From: Phycisphaerales bacterium
Lineage (GTDB): Bacteria > Planctomycetota > Phycisphaerae > Phycisphaerales > UBA1924
Direction of reading: 5' to 3'
Assembly (NCBI GenBank): GCA_023382935.1
Contig: JAHDXL010000008.1
Coordinates: 62,001 to 126,000 of the forward strand
DNA: 64,000 nucleotides
The notes below the pieces were generated by a model. It saw nothing but the letters and a program-made list of their open reading frames with translations, was not told the DNA's origin and ran no database searches. Position numbers and translations under genes: made by a program. Shown here piece by piece: positions 34,097-43,528 of the stretch (positions are counted from its first letter, which is position 1; each line of letters begins with the position of its first letter).

Positions 34097-37000
34097 ATGT
34101 CCGATCTGGGTGCAAAGCCCGAATCTCGCCCCGGCTGGCGCGTGGCCATCGACCGCGGCGGCACCTTCACCGACATCGTCGCCCTTTCCCCTGACGGCCG
34201 CATCCTCACCGGGAAAGTCCTCTCCGAGACTACCCACTCCGCCGACGACGCCATTGCCGCCGCCATTCTCCGTTTCATCCCTCCCACTCAGCCGGTCGCC
34301 TCCACTCGCATTGGCACCACCGTCGCCACCAATGCCCTGCTCACACGCACCGGCGTCCCGACCGTGCTGGTCGTCACCCGCGGGCTGCGTGATCTGGCCT
34401 GGATTCGCGACCAGACTCGCCCGGATCTGTTCGCCCTCGACATCCGCCGGGCCGAGCCCACCGCCGCATGCGTCATCGAGGCCGCCGAACGCATCGCCGC
34501 CGACGGCTCGCTGATCGAGCCGCTCGACGCGCCGAGCCTGCGGGCCGATCTTGAGCAGGCCTTTGCCCGGGGCTGTCGCTCCGCCGCCATCTGTCTTCTG
34601 CACGGCTGGAAGCATGCCGCCCACGAACAACAGGCCGCCGACATCGCGCGAAGCATTGGCTTTCACACCGTCATGACCAGTTCCGACGCGCCCATGTGCG
34701 GCTACGTCGCGCGACTCGCCACCCTTTCGGCCGATGCCTCGCTCACGCCGCTCCTTCAGCGCAGCCTCCAGGGCGTGAAGTCACAGTTCGCAAGCGCCCG
34801 CGCCCTCGGCATGCAGAGCAACGGCGGACTCGTGCGCCTCGACTGCTTCCGCGGCGTCAACGCCATCCTCTCCGGCCCGGCGGGCGGAATCATCGGAGCA
34901 GCCGCTGCCGCCCAGGCCGCCGGACTTTCCCGCGTCGTCACGCTCGACATGGGCGGCACTTCCACCGACGTCGCCTGGTGGGACGGACGCCTGCATCGCA
35001 GCGATGAAACACGCATCGCCGGCGAACGCCTCCGGGTACCCATGCTCGAAATCCACACCATCGCCGCAGGGGGAGGCTCCATCTGCACCTTCGACGGACA
35101 GCGCATGCGCGTCGGGCCCGACAGCGCCGGAGCCTTGCCCGGCCCGGCCTGCTACGCCCTCGGCGGCCCGGCTGCCATCACCGACTGCAACGTCGTCCTC
35201 GGCCGGGTGCCGCCCGGCTTTCTGCCGCCTCTCTTCGGTCCCGATCGCAACGCACTCATCGACGCGGGCTATGCTCGTGCCGCGCTCGACGTCCTGCGTT
35301 CACGCATGAACGCCGCCGGTCACGCATTCCCCTCCCCCGAGCACGTGGCAGATGGATTCCTTGCCATCGCTGTCGAAGCCATGGCTGCCGCCGTGCGCCG
35401 CATCTCCATCGAGAAGGGTCGCGATTTGCGCGGCGCGGGTCTGGTCGCCTTCGGCGGTGCGGGCGGTCAACTCGCCTGCCGCATCGCGGACGCTCTGGGC
35501 ATCGACGTCGTGTTGCTGCATCCGCTCGCCGGCGTCCTGTCGGCCTGGGGCATCGCCTGTGCCGACCGCCGCGCCCTCCGTCGCGCCTCCCTCGAAGCCC
35601 GCCTCGACGCCAATGGCCTCGCCGCCGCACGCGCGCTGTCCGACGAACTTCAGACTCAGGCCGAAGCCGAGGTCGAATCCACCGCCGCAGTCGTCATCGA
35701 ACGCCGGGCCGTTCTGCGACTGCCCGATTGGGAGCACGGGCTTGAGGTCCCGCTGACCGATGCCGACTCCATGCACGCCGCTTTTGTTGAGTCCTGCCGT
35801 CGGCGCTTCGGCTACGAACCTATCGGCCCGGAGGTAATCGCGGCCGTCGAAGTCGAAGCCATCGCGCCTGGCTCTCCGATGCCCGCTTCCCCGCCAAGAC
35901 CATCGGCCGCCGCGCGCCCGTGCGGGCGCACGCCCCTCTGGTGCACTGGTCAGATCCTCGACGCCCCGTGGTTTGATCGCGCCGCCCTCGGCGCAGGACA
36001 GGTGATCGAAGGCCCCGCCCTCGTGCGGGAAGACGGTGCCACCACCGTCATCGACCCCGGCTGGCGAGCCGAAGTTCAGCCCGATGGCGCCCTCCGCCTC
36101 GATCGCGCCACGCTCGCGCAACTCGCGCCGCCGCGTGACCACCTTGCCACGGACGCGGCACGCCTCGCTGTCTTCGGGCACCGCTTCCGCGCCATCGCCG
36201 AAGAAATGGGAGCCGCCCTCCAGAGCACTGCACGCTCGGTCAACATGCGCGTCCGCCTCGACTATTCCTGCGCCGTCTTCGATGCCGCGGGCAATCTCGT
36301 CGCCAACGGCGCGCACATCCCCGTGCATCTGGGCTCGATGAGTCACAGCGTGCGCCACATCATCACGCAGCGCGCCGCCGACCTGCGCCCCGGCGACGCC
36401 TTCCTGCTCAACGATCCCTTCCACGGCGGCACGCACCTGCCCGACCTCACCGTCGTCTCACCATTCTTCAACCATGACGCCGAACTGTGCGCCTTCGTCG
36501 CCAGTCGCGGGCACCACGTCGATGTCGGCGGCCTGACGCCCGGCTCCATGCCCCCCGACGCGACGACCCTGGCCGACGAGGGAGTCGTCATTGACAACTT
36601 CCTCCTCGTGCGCGACGGCTTGCTGCGCGAAGGCGAACTGCGCGCCCTCCTCGCCTCCGGCCCTCATCCCTGCCGCCTGCCCGATCGCGTCGTCGACGAC
36701 CTGCGCGCCCAACTGGCTGCCAATCGGCGCGGGCTCGAATCACTCGACTCAGTCTGCCGGGAGTACGGTTCGCCACTTGTCCGCGCCAGCATGACGCGGC
36801 TCCAGGACCACGCCGCCGACTGCATCTCTGCACGCCTGCGCACCCTGCGAGACGGTCACGCCGTCACACCCGTCGATGGCGGCGGGCAGATCGCCGTGCA
36901 TCTGCGCGTCGACCCCGGCCGGGGCCGCGTCACCTTGGACTTCACCGGCACCAGCGCCCAGCGCGCCGACAACGCCAACGCACCGCCCGCCGTCACCCGT

Positions 37001-37693
37001 GCGGCCGTCCTCTACCTCCTCCGATGCCTCGTCGCCGACGACATCCCGCTCAACGACGGGTGCCTGCGCCACGTCCACATCCATCTGCCTGAAGGCTGCA
37101 TGCTCAACCCACGCCCCGGCGCCGCTGTCGCCGCCGGCAACGTCGAGACCAGCCAACTCGTCGTGGACACCCTCATGCGAGCCGCCGACGTCATGGCCGA
37201 CTCCCAGGGCACCATGAACAACCTCACCTTCGGCAACGGCCACTTCCAGTATTACGAAACCATGTGCGGTGGCAGTGGTGCTGGCCCAACCTTTGCCGGC
37301 GCTCACGCCGTCCACACCCACATGACCAACTCACGCCTCACCGACCCCGAGATCCTCGAAGACCGATACCCCATCCGCCTGTGGCGTCTGGCACGTCGCA
37401 TCGGCTCCGGCGGCCTCGGCTTGCACCCGGGCGGTGATGGCGCCATCCGCGAAATCGAATTCCTTGCCCCCATGACCCTCTCCATCATGGCCGGCCGGCG
37501 CCAGCACCCGCCCCGAGGCCTCCGCTCCGGCGGCGACGCCCTGCCAGGACGACAATACCTCGTCCACCGCGGCCAACCCATGGACTTGCCCGGCCGCTGC
37601 ACGCGCCACGTCGCCACCGGCGACCGGCTCGTCCTCGAAACCCCGGGCGGCGGCGCCTGGGGAGAACTCGGCTGCGATCAACAGGCGTCGTGA
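34097..37693 (+). CDS. 5-oxoprolinase / hydantoinase family protein, HyuA-HyuB fused
   Basis: A 1198-residue protein. Residues about 10-690 are HyuA-like: VAIDRGGTFTDIVALSPDGR, TNALLTRTGVPTVLVVTRGL, SGPAGGIIGAAAAAQAAG, TLDMGGTSTDVAWWDG. Residues about 700-1190 are HyuB-like: STARSVNMRVRLDYSCAVFD, IPVHLGSMSHSVRHI, LNDPFHGGTHLPDLTVVSP, GTMNNLTFGN and YETMCGGSGAG. One-chain HyuA-HyuB is the layout of ATP-dependent 5-oxoprolinase, which opens 5-oxoproline to glutamate; relatives act on hydantoins. The length is near that of eukaryotic 5-oxoprolinase (~1290). A glutathione or pyroglutamyl-peptide source is not obvious nearby, though the upstream divergent peptidase could supply pyroglutamate. Substrate remains inferred. 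Confidence 0.85.
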   Translation: MSDLGAKPESRPGWRVAIDRGGTFTDIVALSPDGRILTGKVLSETTHSADDAIAAAILRFIPPTQPVASTRIGTTVATNALLTRTGVPTVLVVTRGLRDLAWIRDQTRPDLFALDIRRAEPTAACVIEAAERIAADGSLIEPLDAPSLRADLEQAFARGCRSAAICLLHGWKHAAHEQQAADIARSIGFHTVMTSSDAPMCGYVARLATLSADASLTPLLQRSLQGVKSQFASARALGMQSNGGLVRLDCFRGVNAILSGPAGGIIGAAAAAQAAGLSRVVTLDMGGTSTDVAWWDGRLHRSDETRIAGERLRVPMLEIHTIAAGGGSICTFDGQRMRVGPDSAGALPGPACYALGGPAAITDCNVVLGRVPPGFLPPLFGPDRNALIDAGYARAALDVLRSRMNAAGHAFPSPEHVADGFLAIAVEAMAAAVRRISIEKGRDLRGAGLVAFGGAGGQLACRIADALGIDVVLLHPLAGVLSAWGIACADRRALRRASLEARLDANGLAAARALSDELQTQAEAEVESTAAVVIERRAVLRLPDWEHGLEVPLTDADSMHAAFVESCRRRFGYEPIGPEVIAAVEVEAIAPGSPMPASPPRPSAAARPCGRTPLWCTGQILDAPWFDRAALGAGQVIEGPALVREDGATTVIDPGWRAEVQPDGALRLDRATLAQLAPPRDHLATDAARLAVFGHRFRAIAEEMGAALQSTARSVNMRVRLDYSCAVFDAAGNLVANGAHIPVHLGSMSHSVRHIITQRAADLRPGDAFLLNDPFHGGTHLPDLTVVSPFFNHDAELCAFVASRGHHVDVGGLTPGSMPPDATTLADEGVVIDNFLLVRDGLLREGELRALLASGPHPCRLPDRVVDDLRAQLAANRRGLESLDSVCREYGSPLVRASMTRLQDHAADCISARLRTLRDGHAVTPVDGGGQIAVHLRVDPGRGRVTLDFTGTSAQRADNANAPPAVTRAAVLYLLRCLVADDIPLNDGCLRHVHIHLPEGCMLNPRPGAAVAAGNVETSQLVVDTLMRAADVMADSQGTMNNLTFGNGHFQYYETMCGGSGAGPTFAGAHAVHTHMTNSRLTDPEILEDRYPIRLWRLARRIGSGGLGLHPGGDGAIREIEFLAPMTLSIMAGRRQHPPRGLRSGGDALPGRQYLVHRGQPMDLPGRCTRHVATGDRLVLETPGGGAWGELGCDQQAS

Positions 37694-37718
37694 GGGGGCC
37701 CGCTTTCAGCGGCCCCTC
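37692..37718 (+). terminator. hairpin at end of the 5-oxoprolinase gene
   Basis: GAGGGG and CCCCTC flank an inner GC-rich stem around TTTCA, giving about ten pairs with one bulge. It starts inside the stop codon and lacks a T-run, so it may only partly terminate or protect the 3' end. Confidence 0.35.
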
Positions 37719-37748
37719 GGCGTTCCGAGACTCGCCAACTTCAACCAG

Positions 37749-37782
37749 AAAAAGCGCGACGCCCGGTGGGGTCGGGCGTCGC
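37749..37782 (-). terminator. intrinsic terminator of the PEP-CTERM gene at 37815
   Basis: A perfect 10-bp stem (GCGACGCCCG at 37756-37765 with its complement at 37773-37782) and a 7-base loop. On the minus strand it is followed by GCTTTTT. It lies about 33 bases after the stop codon of the minus-strand gene and fits a Rho-independent terminator. Confidence 0.8.
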
Positions 37783-37814
37783 AAGGCAGATGGGGGCTCT
37801 GAAATCTGGTCCTC

Positions 37815-38642
37815 TCACCGACGACGCCGGCCCGCCAGCAGCCCGCCCGCGCCCAGCAGCGCCAGCGTCCCCGGCGAAGGCACAAAGCCGAAACCCACGG
37901 CCCCGCGCACCGCGTCGCCCAGCACCGACTCCACTTCAAACGCTCCGGTTTCCAGGTTCACATGTCCGAACACCAATTTCATGTCTTCGCCGCGAATTCC
38001 CGTGCCGAACACCACGCCGTTGAAATACTCCAGTCCGTTGGCGCCCCAGCGCATCCCGGCGTGCCCGATCGTGCGCACCGCGCCAGCACTGGTCCCGTCT
38101 CCGAAATCAATCCCGAAGAACGTGTTGGACCGCGTGTCGCTCACGATGAACTCGTTGAGTTCCGGGACGTAGGCCATCCCACCAATGCCCAGTTCAAACA
38201 CGCCGTACGTTCCCAGTTCCGAGTACGTGAACGGATCGAGTTCGACGATGGCGTCCCAGTAGCCTTCCAGGTTCTTGATCGCGAACACTCGCTCTCCCAC
38301 GACTTCAAACGAGTTGTAGTACGTGTCCGTCACCGCGATCGAGTCAAGCCAGTAGTTGCTCGCGTTCCCTCGAAGACGGAAAAACTCGCCATTCCCATTG
38401 GCCCGAATGCCGTGCACCAGCACATGCCCGTTCACGTCGTGTCCCACCGCAGGGAAGTTCGCCGGCCCGTCGGCGATACCGATGTTCTGATATTCCTCGG
38501 GTGGATGCACGGCCGTGAAGGTGTACATGCGCGACCCGTTGGTCGCAAGAAACGGCGGCGGCGTGATGTCAGCCTGCGCCTGACCAGCCCCAACAACCAG
38601 CATGAGCGCGAAGAGACCGCGCGTCGGCATGTGCTTGGACAT
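37815..38642 (-). CDS. PEP-CTERM-type exported protein, unknown function
   Basis: A 275-residue protein with a signal peptide (MSKHMPTRGLFALMLVVGAG, cleavage near AQADI). The C-terminus PSPGTLALLGAGGLLAGRRR is a PEP-CTERM-type sorting signal: Pro motif, hydrophobic helix, Arg cluster. Between them is a beta-propeller-like run of repeated strands (IAVTDTYYNSFEVVGERVFA, IVELDPFTYSELGTYGVFEL, EFIVSDTRSNTFFGIDF) that resembles proteins that log time-dependent values. Such proteins are exported and the tail processed by an exosortase-like enzyme, not found here. GGAGGAG precedes the ATG at 38642. It has its own terminator and stands alone. Confidence 0.75.
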   Translation of the reverse strand: MSKHMPTRGLFALMLVVGAGQAQADITPPPFLATNGSRMYTFTAVHPPEEYQNIGIADGPANFPAVGHDVNGHVLVHGIRANGNGEFFRLRGNASNYWLDSIAVTDTYYNSFEVVGERVFAIKNLEGYWDAIVELDPFTYSELGTYGVFELGIGGMAYVPELNEFIVSDTRSNTFFGIDFGDGTSAGAVRTIGHAGMRWGANGLEYFNGVVFGTGIRGEDMKLVFGHVNLETGAFEVESVLGDAVRGAVGFGFVPSPGTLALLGAGGLLAGRRRR

Positions 38643-38868
38643 GACCACTCCTCCGAATTTGCCTTTGTCTCTGCCTGAAACCCCGGAATGGGGCTCTCTC
38701 TCACAACATGCCACCGTAACTCGTGGCTTCCAATGGCTTTACGACAATTTGTGTGCCAAGGTGGCAAAAAAACGCCGGGTTTTTGGGGGTTCCCGGCTTG
38801 TCCCCTGTCAAGATGGGGCAACTCGGCCGTTACCGCCCCTCTGCTCCTGCCTCCGCTACCCTCTTCCC

Positions 38869-39456
38869 ATGCCCGATAAGGCCGAAAAGTCCGCCCACGA
38901 CGCCTTGGCAGCCGCCTCCGACGCCCTCTCGGCCTTCCTCGCCGACCCCGACCAGGCCACCCGCATCGCCCGCGTCGCGCGAGCCATCGCCTCGGCCATT
39001 CGCTCAGGGGGCAAGGTGCTCGCCTGCGGGAATGGCGGCTCTTCCGCCGACGCCATGCACTTCTGCGAAGAACTTACCGGCCGCTTCCGAGACAACCGCC
39101 GCGCCCTCCCGGCAATCGCCTGCGTCGACCCGGGGCACATCACCTGCACCGCCAACGACTTCGGCTACGAGTTCGTCTTCTCCCGCTGGGTCGAAGCCCT
39201 GGGCCGCCGGGGCGACGTCCTCATCGTCCTCTCCACCTCTGGCAATTCGCGCAACATCGTCCGCGCCGTCGAAGCCGCTTCCAGCGTCGGACTGACCCGC
39301 GTCGCCCTGCTCGGCGGCACCGGCGGCGTGCTGAGCGGGCTGTGCGAACATCAATGGATCGCCCCAGGCCGCACCTCTGACCGCATCCAGGAAATCCACA
39401 TGCTCATCCTCCACACGCTGGTTGGGTGCATCGAAGTCGAACTGGGCATTGCCTGA
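38869..39456 (+). CDS. gmhA: phosphoheptose isomerase-like SIS protein
   Basis: A 195-residue SIS-domain protein. The nucleotide-free sugar site shows ACGNGGSSADAMHFCEELTG, ANDFGYEFVFSRWVEALGRR and LIVLSTSGNSRNIVRAVEAA, and ends with DRIQEIHMLILHTLVGCIEV, all typical for GmhA (sedoheptulose-7-phosphate isomerase), which starts the ADP-heptose pathway for LPS inner core. Close relatives such as DiaA share the fold, but the GRF and ANDFGYE segments favour GmhA. The ATG at 38869 is just upstream of the SIS domain; no strong ribosome site is visible. A small membrane protein follows 14 bases on and may be co-transcribed. Confidence 0.88.
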   Translation: MPDKAEKSAHDALAAASDALSAFLADPDQATRIARVARAIASAIRSGGKVLACGNGGSSADAMHFCEELTGRFRDNRRALPAIACVDPGHITCTANDFGYEFVFSRWVEALGRRGDVLIVLSTSGNSRNIVRAVEAASSVGLTRVALLGGTGGVLSGLCEHQWIAPGRTSDRIQEIHMLILHTLVGCIEVELGIA

Positions 39457-39470
39457 ACGCGGGTCAATCC

Positions 39471-39818
39471 ATGTCCGATTCCAACACGCCCATGGCCGCC
39501 CCGCTCGATCCCTTCCCCCGGCGTCTACTCGTCGCGGCCTTGTGGTGCGGCGCTTACGGACTGCTCTGGTACTTCTTCTGGAAGCCACTCCCGCCCTACA
39601 CCTGGGTCAACGCCGCCATCATCGTTGCCATTCTTCTCGGCACGCTTCCGCCCGAACGGGTCCGCAACTTCACCGCCGCCTTCGGCTACGTGGCCACGGC
39701 CGTCATCCTGCAACTAACCTTCCACCAGACCCTCGCGGCCATCGTCCTGACCCTGCTGGGCGCCATGGCCTGCTACAACGGACTTGCCTATCTCCGGCAG
39801 ACCCGCCGTCGGGGCTGA
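39471..39818 (+). CDS. small membrane protein
   Basis: A 115-residue protein beginning MSDSNTPMAAPLDPFPRRLL with about three hydrophobic helices (LVAALWCGAYGLLWYFFW, TWVNAAIIVAILLGTL, VATAVILQLTFHQTLAAIVL). No family recognised. It starts 14 bases after gmhA on the same strand, so it is likely in the same transcript, with hmgA 90 bases later. A few residues ending RQTRRRG give a basic tail. Nothing in it shows a catalytic site. Confidence 0.55.
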   Translation: MSDSNTPMAAPLDPFPRRLLVAALWCGAYGLLWYFFWKPLPPYTWVNAAIIVAILLGTLPPERVRNFTAAFGYVATAVILQLTFHQTLAAIVLTLLGAMACYNGLAYLRQTRRRG

Positions 39819-39907
39819 AAGCCCGGCTTTTCCGGGCCCCACCGCTACAATGGACCCACACGCCCTCCCTCGCCCTCGGGCGCGGGGAAGAACGAGGATC
39901 GCAGACG

Positions 39908-41185
39908 ATGCCGTATTACACCAAGCTCGGCGAAATTCCCAAGAAGCGCCACGTTCAGTTCCGCCGTCCCGACGGTGCGCTCTACTCCGAGGAACTCTTC
40001 GGCACCGAGGGTTTCGTCGGCCCCACCAGCACCCTCTACCACATCCACCCGCCCACGCAGGTCACCGGCTGGAAAAAACTCTATGACACCAGGCCTGAAT
40101 ACGTGGAAGTCGAAATCATGCGCATGCGTCACATGAAGACTGCGCCCATGAAGCCACACGGCGACCCCGTCGACGGCCGCATCATCGTCCTCGGCAACGC
40201 CGATGTCGAAATGGCCATCTGCATCCCCGCCAAGCAGATGGACTATCACTTCAAGAATGCCCAGGGCGACGAGTGTCTGTTCATCCACTATGGCTCAGGC
40301 ACCGTCTACACCATGTTCGGCACACTGCGCTTCCACCCGAAGGACTACATCATCATCCCCAAGGGCACCATCTACCGCATTGAGTTCAATCCACTCCGCG
40401 AGCAGGACCGCCCACAGGGAGTCAGCGCCGCCGACATGCCCTTTGGCAAGTTCGTCGCCTTCGAGACCGCCAACGCCAGCCACATCGGCCCGCCCCCGCG
40501 CTACATCTCCAAGCAGACCGCCCAGTTCCTCGAACATGCGCCCTACTGCGAGCGCGACCTGCGCACTCCCGAACTTCCCCTCACCTTCGACCAGCTCGGC
40601 GACTTCGAGGTCCGAATCAAGGCCCGCGACTGCGTGCACTCCTACATCTACCCATACCACCCACTCGACGTGGTCGGGTGGGACGGATGCTACTACCCCT
40701 ACATCTTCAACATCGACGACTTCGCCCCCATCGTCGGCAAACTGCACATGCCCCCGCCGATTCACCAGACCTTCGAGGGACACAACTTCGTCATCTGCTC
40801 GTTCTGCCCGCGCGTGCTCGACTTCCACCCCGAAGCCGTCCCCATTCCCTACAACCACTCCAACATCGACTCCGACGAAGTCCTCTACTACGTTGAGGGC
40901 AACTACAAGGCCCGGCGCGGCATCGAGTCCGGCTCGATCAGCCTCCACCCCCAGGGAATCCCGCACGGCCCGCACCCCGGCACCGTCGAAGCCAGCCTTG
41001 GCAAGAAATACACCGACGAACTGGCCGTCATGTGCGACACCTTCCGCCCGCTGTTCCCGACCAAGGCCGGGCTTCAAATCGACGACCCGCGCTATCCCGA
41101 GAGTTGGCGGGCCGACCACTTCGCTCCAGGCGAGGTGCGTGCTGCCTCCGATCGGGACGCCGGCTCCGTCAACACCTGGACCTGA
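39908..41185 (+). CDS. hmgA: homogentisate 1,2-dioxygenase
   Basis: A 425-residue cupin protein of the HmgA family. It includes FHPKDYIIIPKGTIYRIEFN, the C-terminal metal site NHSNIDSDEVLYYVEGNYKA and SISLHPQGIPHGPHPGTVEA, with the iron His/Glu ligands expected in these segments, and GWDGCYYPYIFNIDDFAPIV. The enzyme opens the ring of homogentisate to maleylacetoacetate in tyrosine and phenylalanine breakdown. The product begins MPYYTKLGEIPKKRHVQFRR; the ATG at 39908 has GAGG about 10 bases upstream. Partner genes (hppD, maiA, faa) are not in this window. Its length is normal (~430). Confidence 0.92.
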   Translation: MPYYTKLGEIPKKRHVQFRRPDGALYSEELFGTEGFVGPTSTLYHIHPPTQVTGWKKLYDTRPEYVEVEIMRMRHMKTAPMKPHGDPVDGRIIVLGNADVEMAICIPAKQMDYHFKNAQGDECLFIHYGSGTVYTMFGTLRFHPKDYIIIPKGTIYRIEFNPLREQDRPQGVSAADMPFGKFVAFETANASHIGPPPRYISKQTAQFLEHAPYCERDLRTPELPLTFDQLGDFEVRIKARDCVHSYIYPYHPLDVVGWDGCYYPYIFNIDDFAPIVGKLHMPPPIHQTFEGHNFVICSFCPRVLDFHPEAVPIPYNHSNIDSDEVLYYVEGNYKARRGIESGSISLHPQGIPHGPHPGTVEASLGKKYTDELAVMCDTFRPLFPTKAGLQIDDPRYPESWRADHFAPGEVRAASDRDAGSVNTWT

Positions 41186-41191
41186 GCGAAA

Positions 41192-41855
41192 CTACCGACG
41201 CCGGAGTCCGATCAGCCTGAGGCTCAGCCGCGCCAGCCCGGACGGGTCGGCACGTAGATGCCGAAGAACAGGTTGTCCGAGTACCCCACCTGTCGCGATC
41301 CGCCCGAAGCCAATCCGTCCATCCCCATGCGCGATGCCCACGTCGACTGGTCGTTGCCATCGCTCATCCATCCCACAAACTCGCGTCCCATCGTGTTCTG
41401 GTGGGTGCCCAGCAGGTCGCCCGCCTTGTTGCAGAACCGGGTGAGCGACCAGATGTTCCACACGCGGGGAAACCCCGCGCGACCTTGCGGAGTGTCAAAT
41501 CGAATCTCGTATCCCACACGCCCATCGTCCACCCCGCCCGGATACGGCGACCCCACGATCGTGTTCCCGTAGGCCGCCGGGTGAGCGCCCGCGACACCTC
41601 CATGTGCTCCGGTCCAAATGGGTACCCATACGGGTCGATGATCAACGCGAAACGCACTCCCATTCCGAACGGATTTGTTCCCGGCATCAGGTTCGTCCCA
41701 GACGGAATGCTCTCATAATCAATGAACTCCTCGTTCAGCAGGTCTTGCAGCGATTGAAACTCGAATTCCGCGTCGGGCCCGAACACCAGTCCCGCCTGCG
41801 CCGACACGCCCAGCACTCCGAGGCACACGCACCCCGCGCACCCGGGACGCTGCAT
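41192..41855 (-). pseudogene. PEP-CTERM-type exported protein with two frameshifts
   Basis: Three pieces in different frames read as one former protein. From the ATG at 41855 comes a signal peptide and AGLVFGPDAEFEFQSLQDLL up to FALIIDPYGYPFGPE (about 41585). The next part, GVAGAHPAAYGNTIVGSPYP then VGYEIRFDTPQGRAGFPRVW and LTRFCNKAGDLLGTHQNTMG, is in another frame. It ends by a normal stop at 41224 in that frame, while a sorting-signal-like end, SGLARLSLRLIGLRRR, lies in the third frame down to 41192. At least two single-base changes would be needed to restore it. Sequencing error is possible. Nearby sound genes make decay plausible. Confidence 0.7.
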
Positions 41856-42007
41856 GGATTCCTCCTTCCCTGTCCCCCCTCTCGGTGCGGCTCAACACCC
41901 GTTTCGCGGGCGTCGCTCCAACTGCAAGGGCGAACGCGCCTTCCCCTTCGGCCTCCGACTTGCCCGATATCCGGTCCCGATGCAGCAACCGAACTGCTCA
42001 CAGATCA

Positions 42008-43378
42008 CTACCGCACCTTGGCGACCAGAATGGTCCGATCGTCATCCTGCGTACGACCGTTCGAAAACCGCTCGACGCTCTCCAGGATCGCGCCAATCAA
42101 TCCCTCGGCGTCGATGCGGCAGTCCTCGATTGCCTGGTCCAGTCGTGCCGTGCCGAACAACTCACCCGCGGGGTTGCGCGCCTCGGTGATACCGTCCGTG
42201 TAGAACACGATCTGATCGCCCACCGCCAGCCGTGTCGAGAACGACTCGTACGTCACGTGCGGCTCGATGCCCAGCGGCAGCCCCCGCAGCGCCGACTCGT
42301 TCCCGGCTTCGCACATCTTCCCGCCCAGACGCCCGTCAAGCACGAACGTCGAGCCGTCCGAACACCGCTTCACCCGCGGCGGATTGTGCCCGGCGCTGGC
42401 AAAGGTCAGTGTCCGCGTGTGCTCGTCAAACACCGCGAAAAACGCCGTGACAAACGAGCCGTTCAGGCGAGTGTATCGAGCCTCCAGGTGCTCGTTGAGA
42501 AACTCCAGCGCCGCCGCCGGACACGGTCCAGCCCCGTCGCCGCGCACGATGCTTGCCACGTGCTGCTTGCAGAACATGTGCGCCAGACTGTGCGTGATGG
42601 CCATCAGCACCGCCGCCGGAGGCCCATGCCCGCACACGTCGGCCAGCAGGATTCCCCAGCGCCCCTGCCCAAAGTCGAAAACGTCGTAGTAATCACCGCC
42701 CGCGCGCGTCGAAGGCTCGTAGTGTGCCGCCAGGTCCAGCGACGCGATCTGGGGCATGGCGCTCGGCAGCAACGACCGCTGCAGGCGCCCGACGATCTGC
42801 ATCTCCTCGTCGATGCGCTCATACGCCTCCCGCAACTCCTTCTGCAGCACCAGCATCTTCGTCCCGCGTCCGAACAGGTTGGTCGTCCACACCAGTTCGG
42901 GGAAAAACTCCGGATCAAACGCCGCAGAATGCGACGAGAGCACCAGGTTCACGTTCAGCGCCTCGCCATTATCAAAGATCGGCACCACGATCGCCGAGCG
43001 AAATCGTCCCACGTGCGGATATGCCGGGTCACTTTCCGGAATCTCCAGGTGGTCGATGATCCGCGCTTCGTTCGAGTAGACCAGTTCGCTCAACACTCCG
43101 CCCTCGATCAGCGGCAGTTTCTCCCGCTCACTCCACGGATCCGGCTGCTCGGCCCACTCCGTGCTCCGCGTGACCCTCACCCGGGGCCTCTCCAGCCCGC
43201 GCCGGCTCAACGCCACGAACGCCTCGAAGTTCGTCAGCGATCGCAGCCGCTCGGCGTACCCCGCCACCACTTCGCTCGGATCGTGCTGGCGCGATGTTTC
43301 ACGCATCAACTCGACCGTGAAGCGCAGACGCTCCTGCCAATCCGCCTCGGCCCCATATCGCAGACTGATCCGTGACAT
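42008..43378 (-). CDS. PP2C-type serine phosphatase with GAF sensor (RsbU/SpoIIE-like)
   Basis: A 456-residue cytosolic protein. Residues about 20-190 are a GAF-like sensor (FRSAIVVPIFDNGEALNVNL). A short coiled coil follows (LQKELREAYERIDEEMQIVG) and leads into the SpoIIE/PP2C domain from about residue 215: AGGDYYDVFDFGQGRWG, LLADVCGHGPPAAVLMA, FASAGHNPPRVKR and DDDRTILVAKVR, which hold the metal-binding acidic residues. Such enzymes dephosphorylate anti-sigma-factor antagonists in partner-switching control. No anti-sigma or antagonist gene is adjacent. It starts about 150 bp from the metallophosphoesterase gene, which is divergent. Confidence 0.86.
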   Translation of the reverse strand: MSRISLRYGAEADWQERLRFTVELMRETSRQHDPSEVVAGYAERLRSLTNFEAFVALSRRGLERPRVRVTRSTEWAEQPDPWSEREKLPLIEGGVLSELVYSNEARIIDHLEIPESDPAYPHVGRFRSAIVVPIFDNGEALNVNLVLSSHSAAFDPEFFPELVWTTNLFGRGTKMLVLQKELREAYERIDEEMQIVGRLQRSLLPSAMPQIASLDLAAHYEPSTRAGGDYYDVFDFGQGRWGILLADVCGHGPPAAVLMAITHSLAHMFCKQHVASIVRGDGAGPCPAAALEFLNEHLEARYTRLNGSFVTAFFAVFDEHTRTLTFASAGHNPPRVKRCSDGSTFVLDGRLGGKMCEAGNESALRGLPLGIEPHVTYESFSTRLAVGDQIVFYTDGITEARNPAGELFGTARLDQAIEDCRIDAEGLIGAILESVERFSNGRTQDDDRTILVAKVR

Positions 43379-43528
43379 CCCGCGCTCCGTGCCTCAAAGC
43401 CACGGCCCCGAAACTCGCACCGAAACCCTTCTCGGCCGCAACGATCCTATCGCCCCCCGGGCCAGCGCTCGACGCGAAAGGTCTACAAATACCGTAACCG
43501 ATCCGTCCATTTCACCCGGGAGTGTCCT

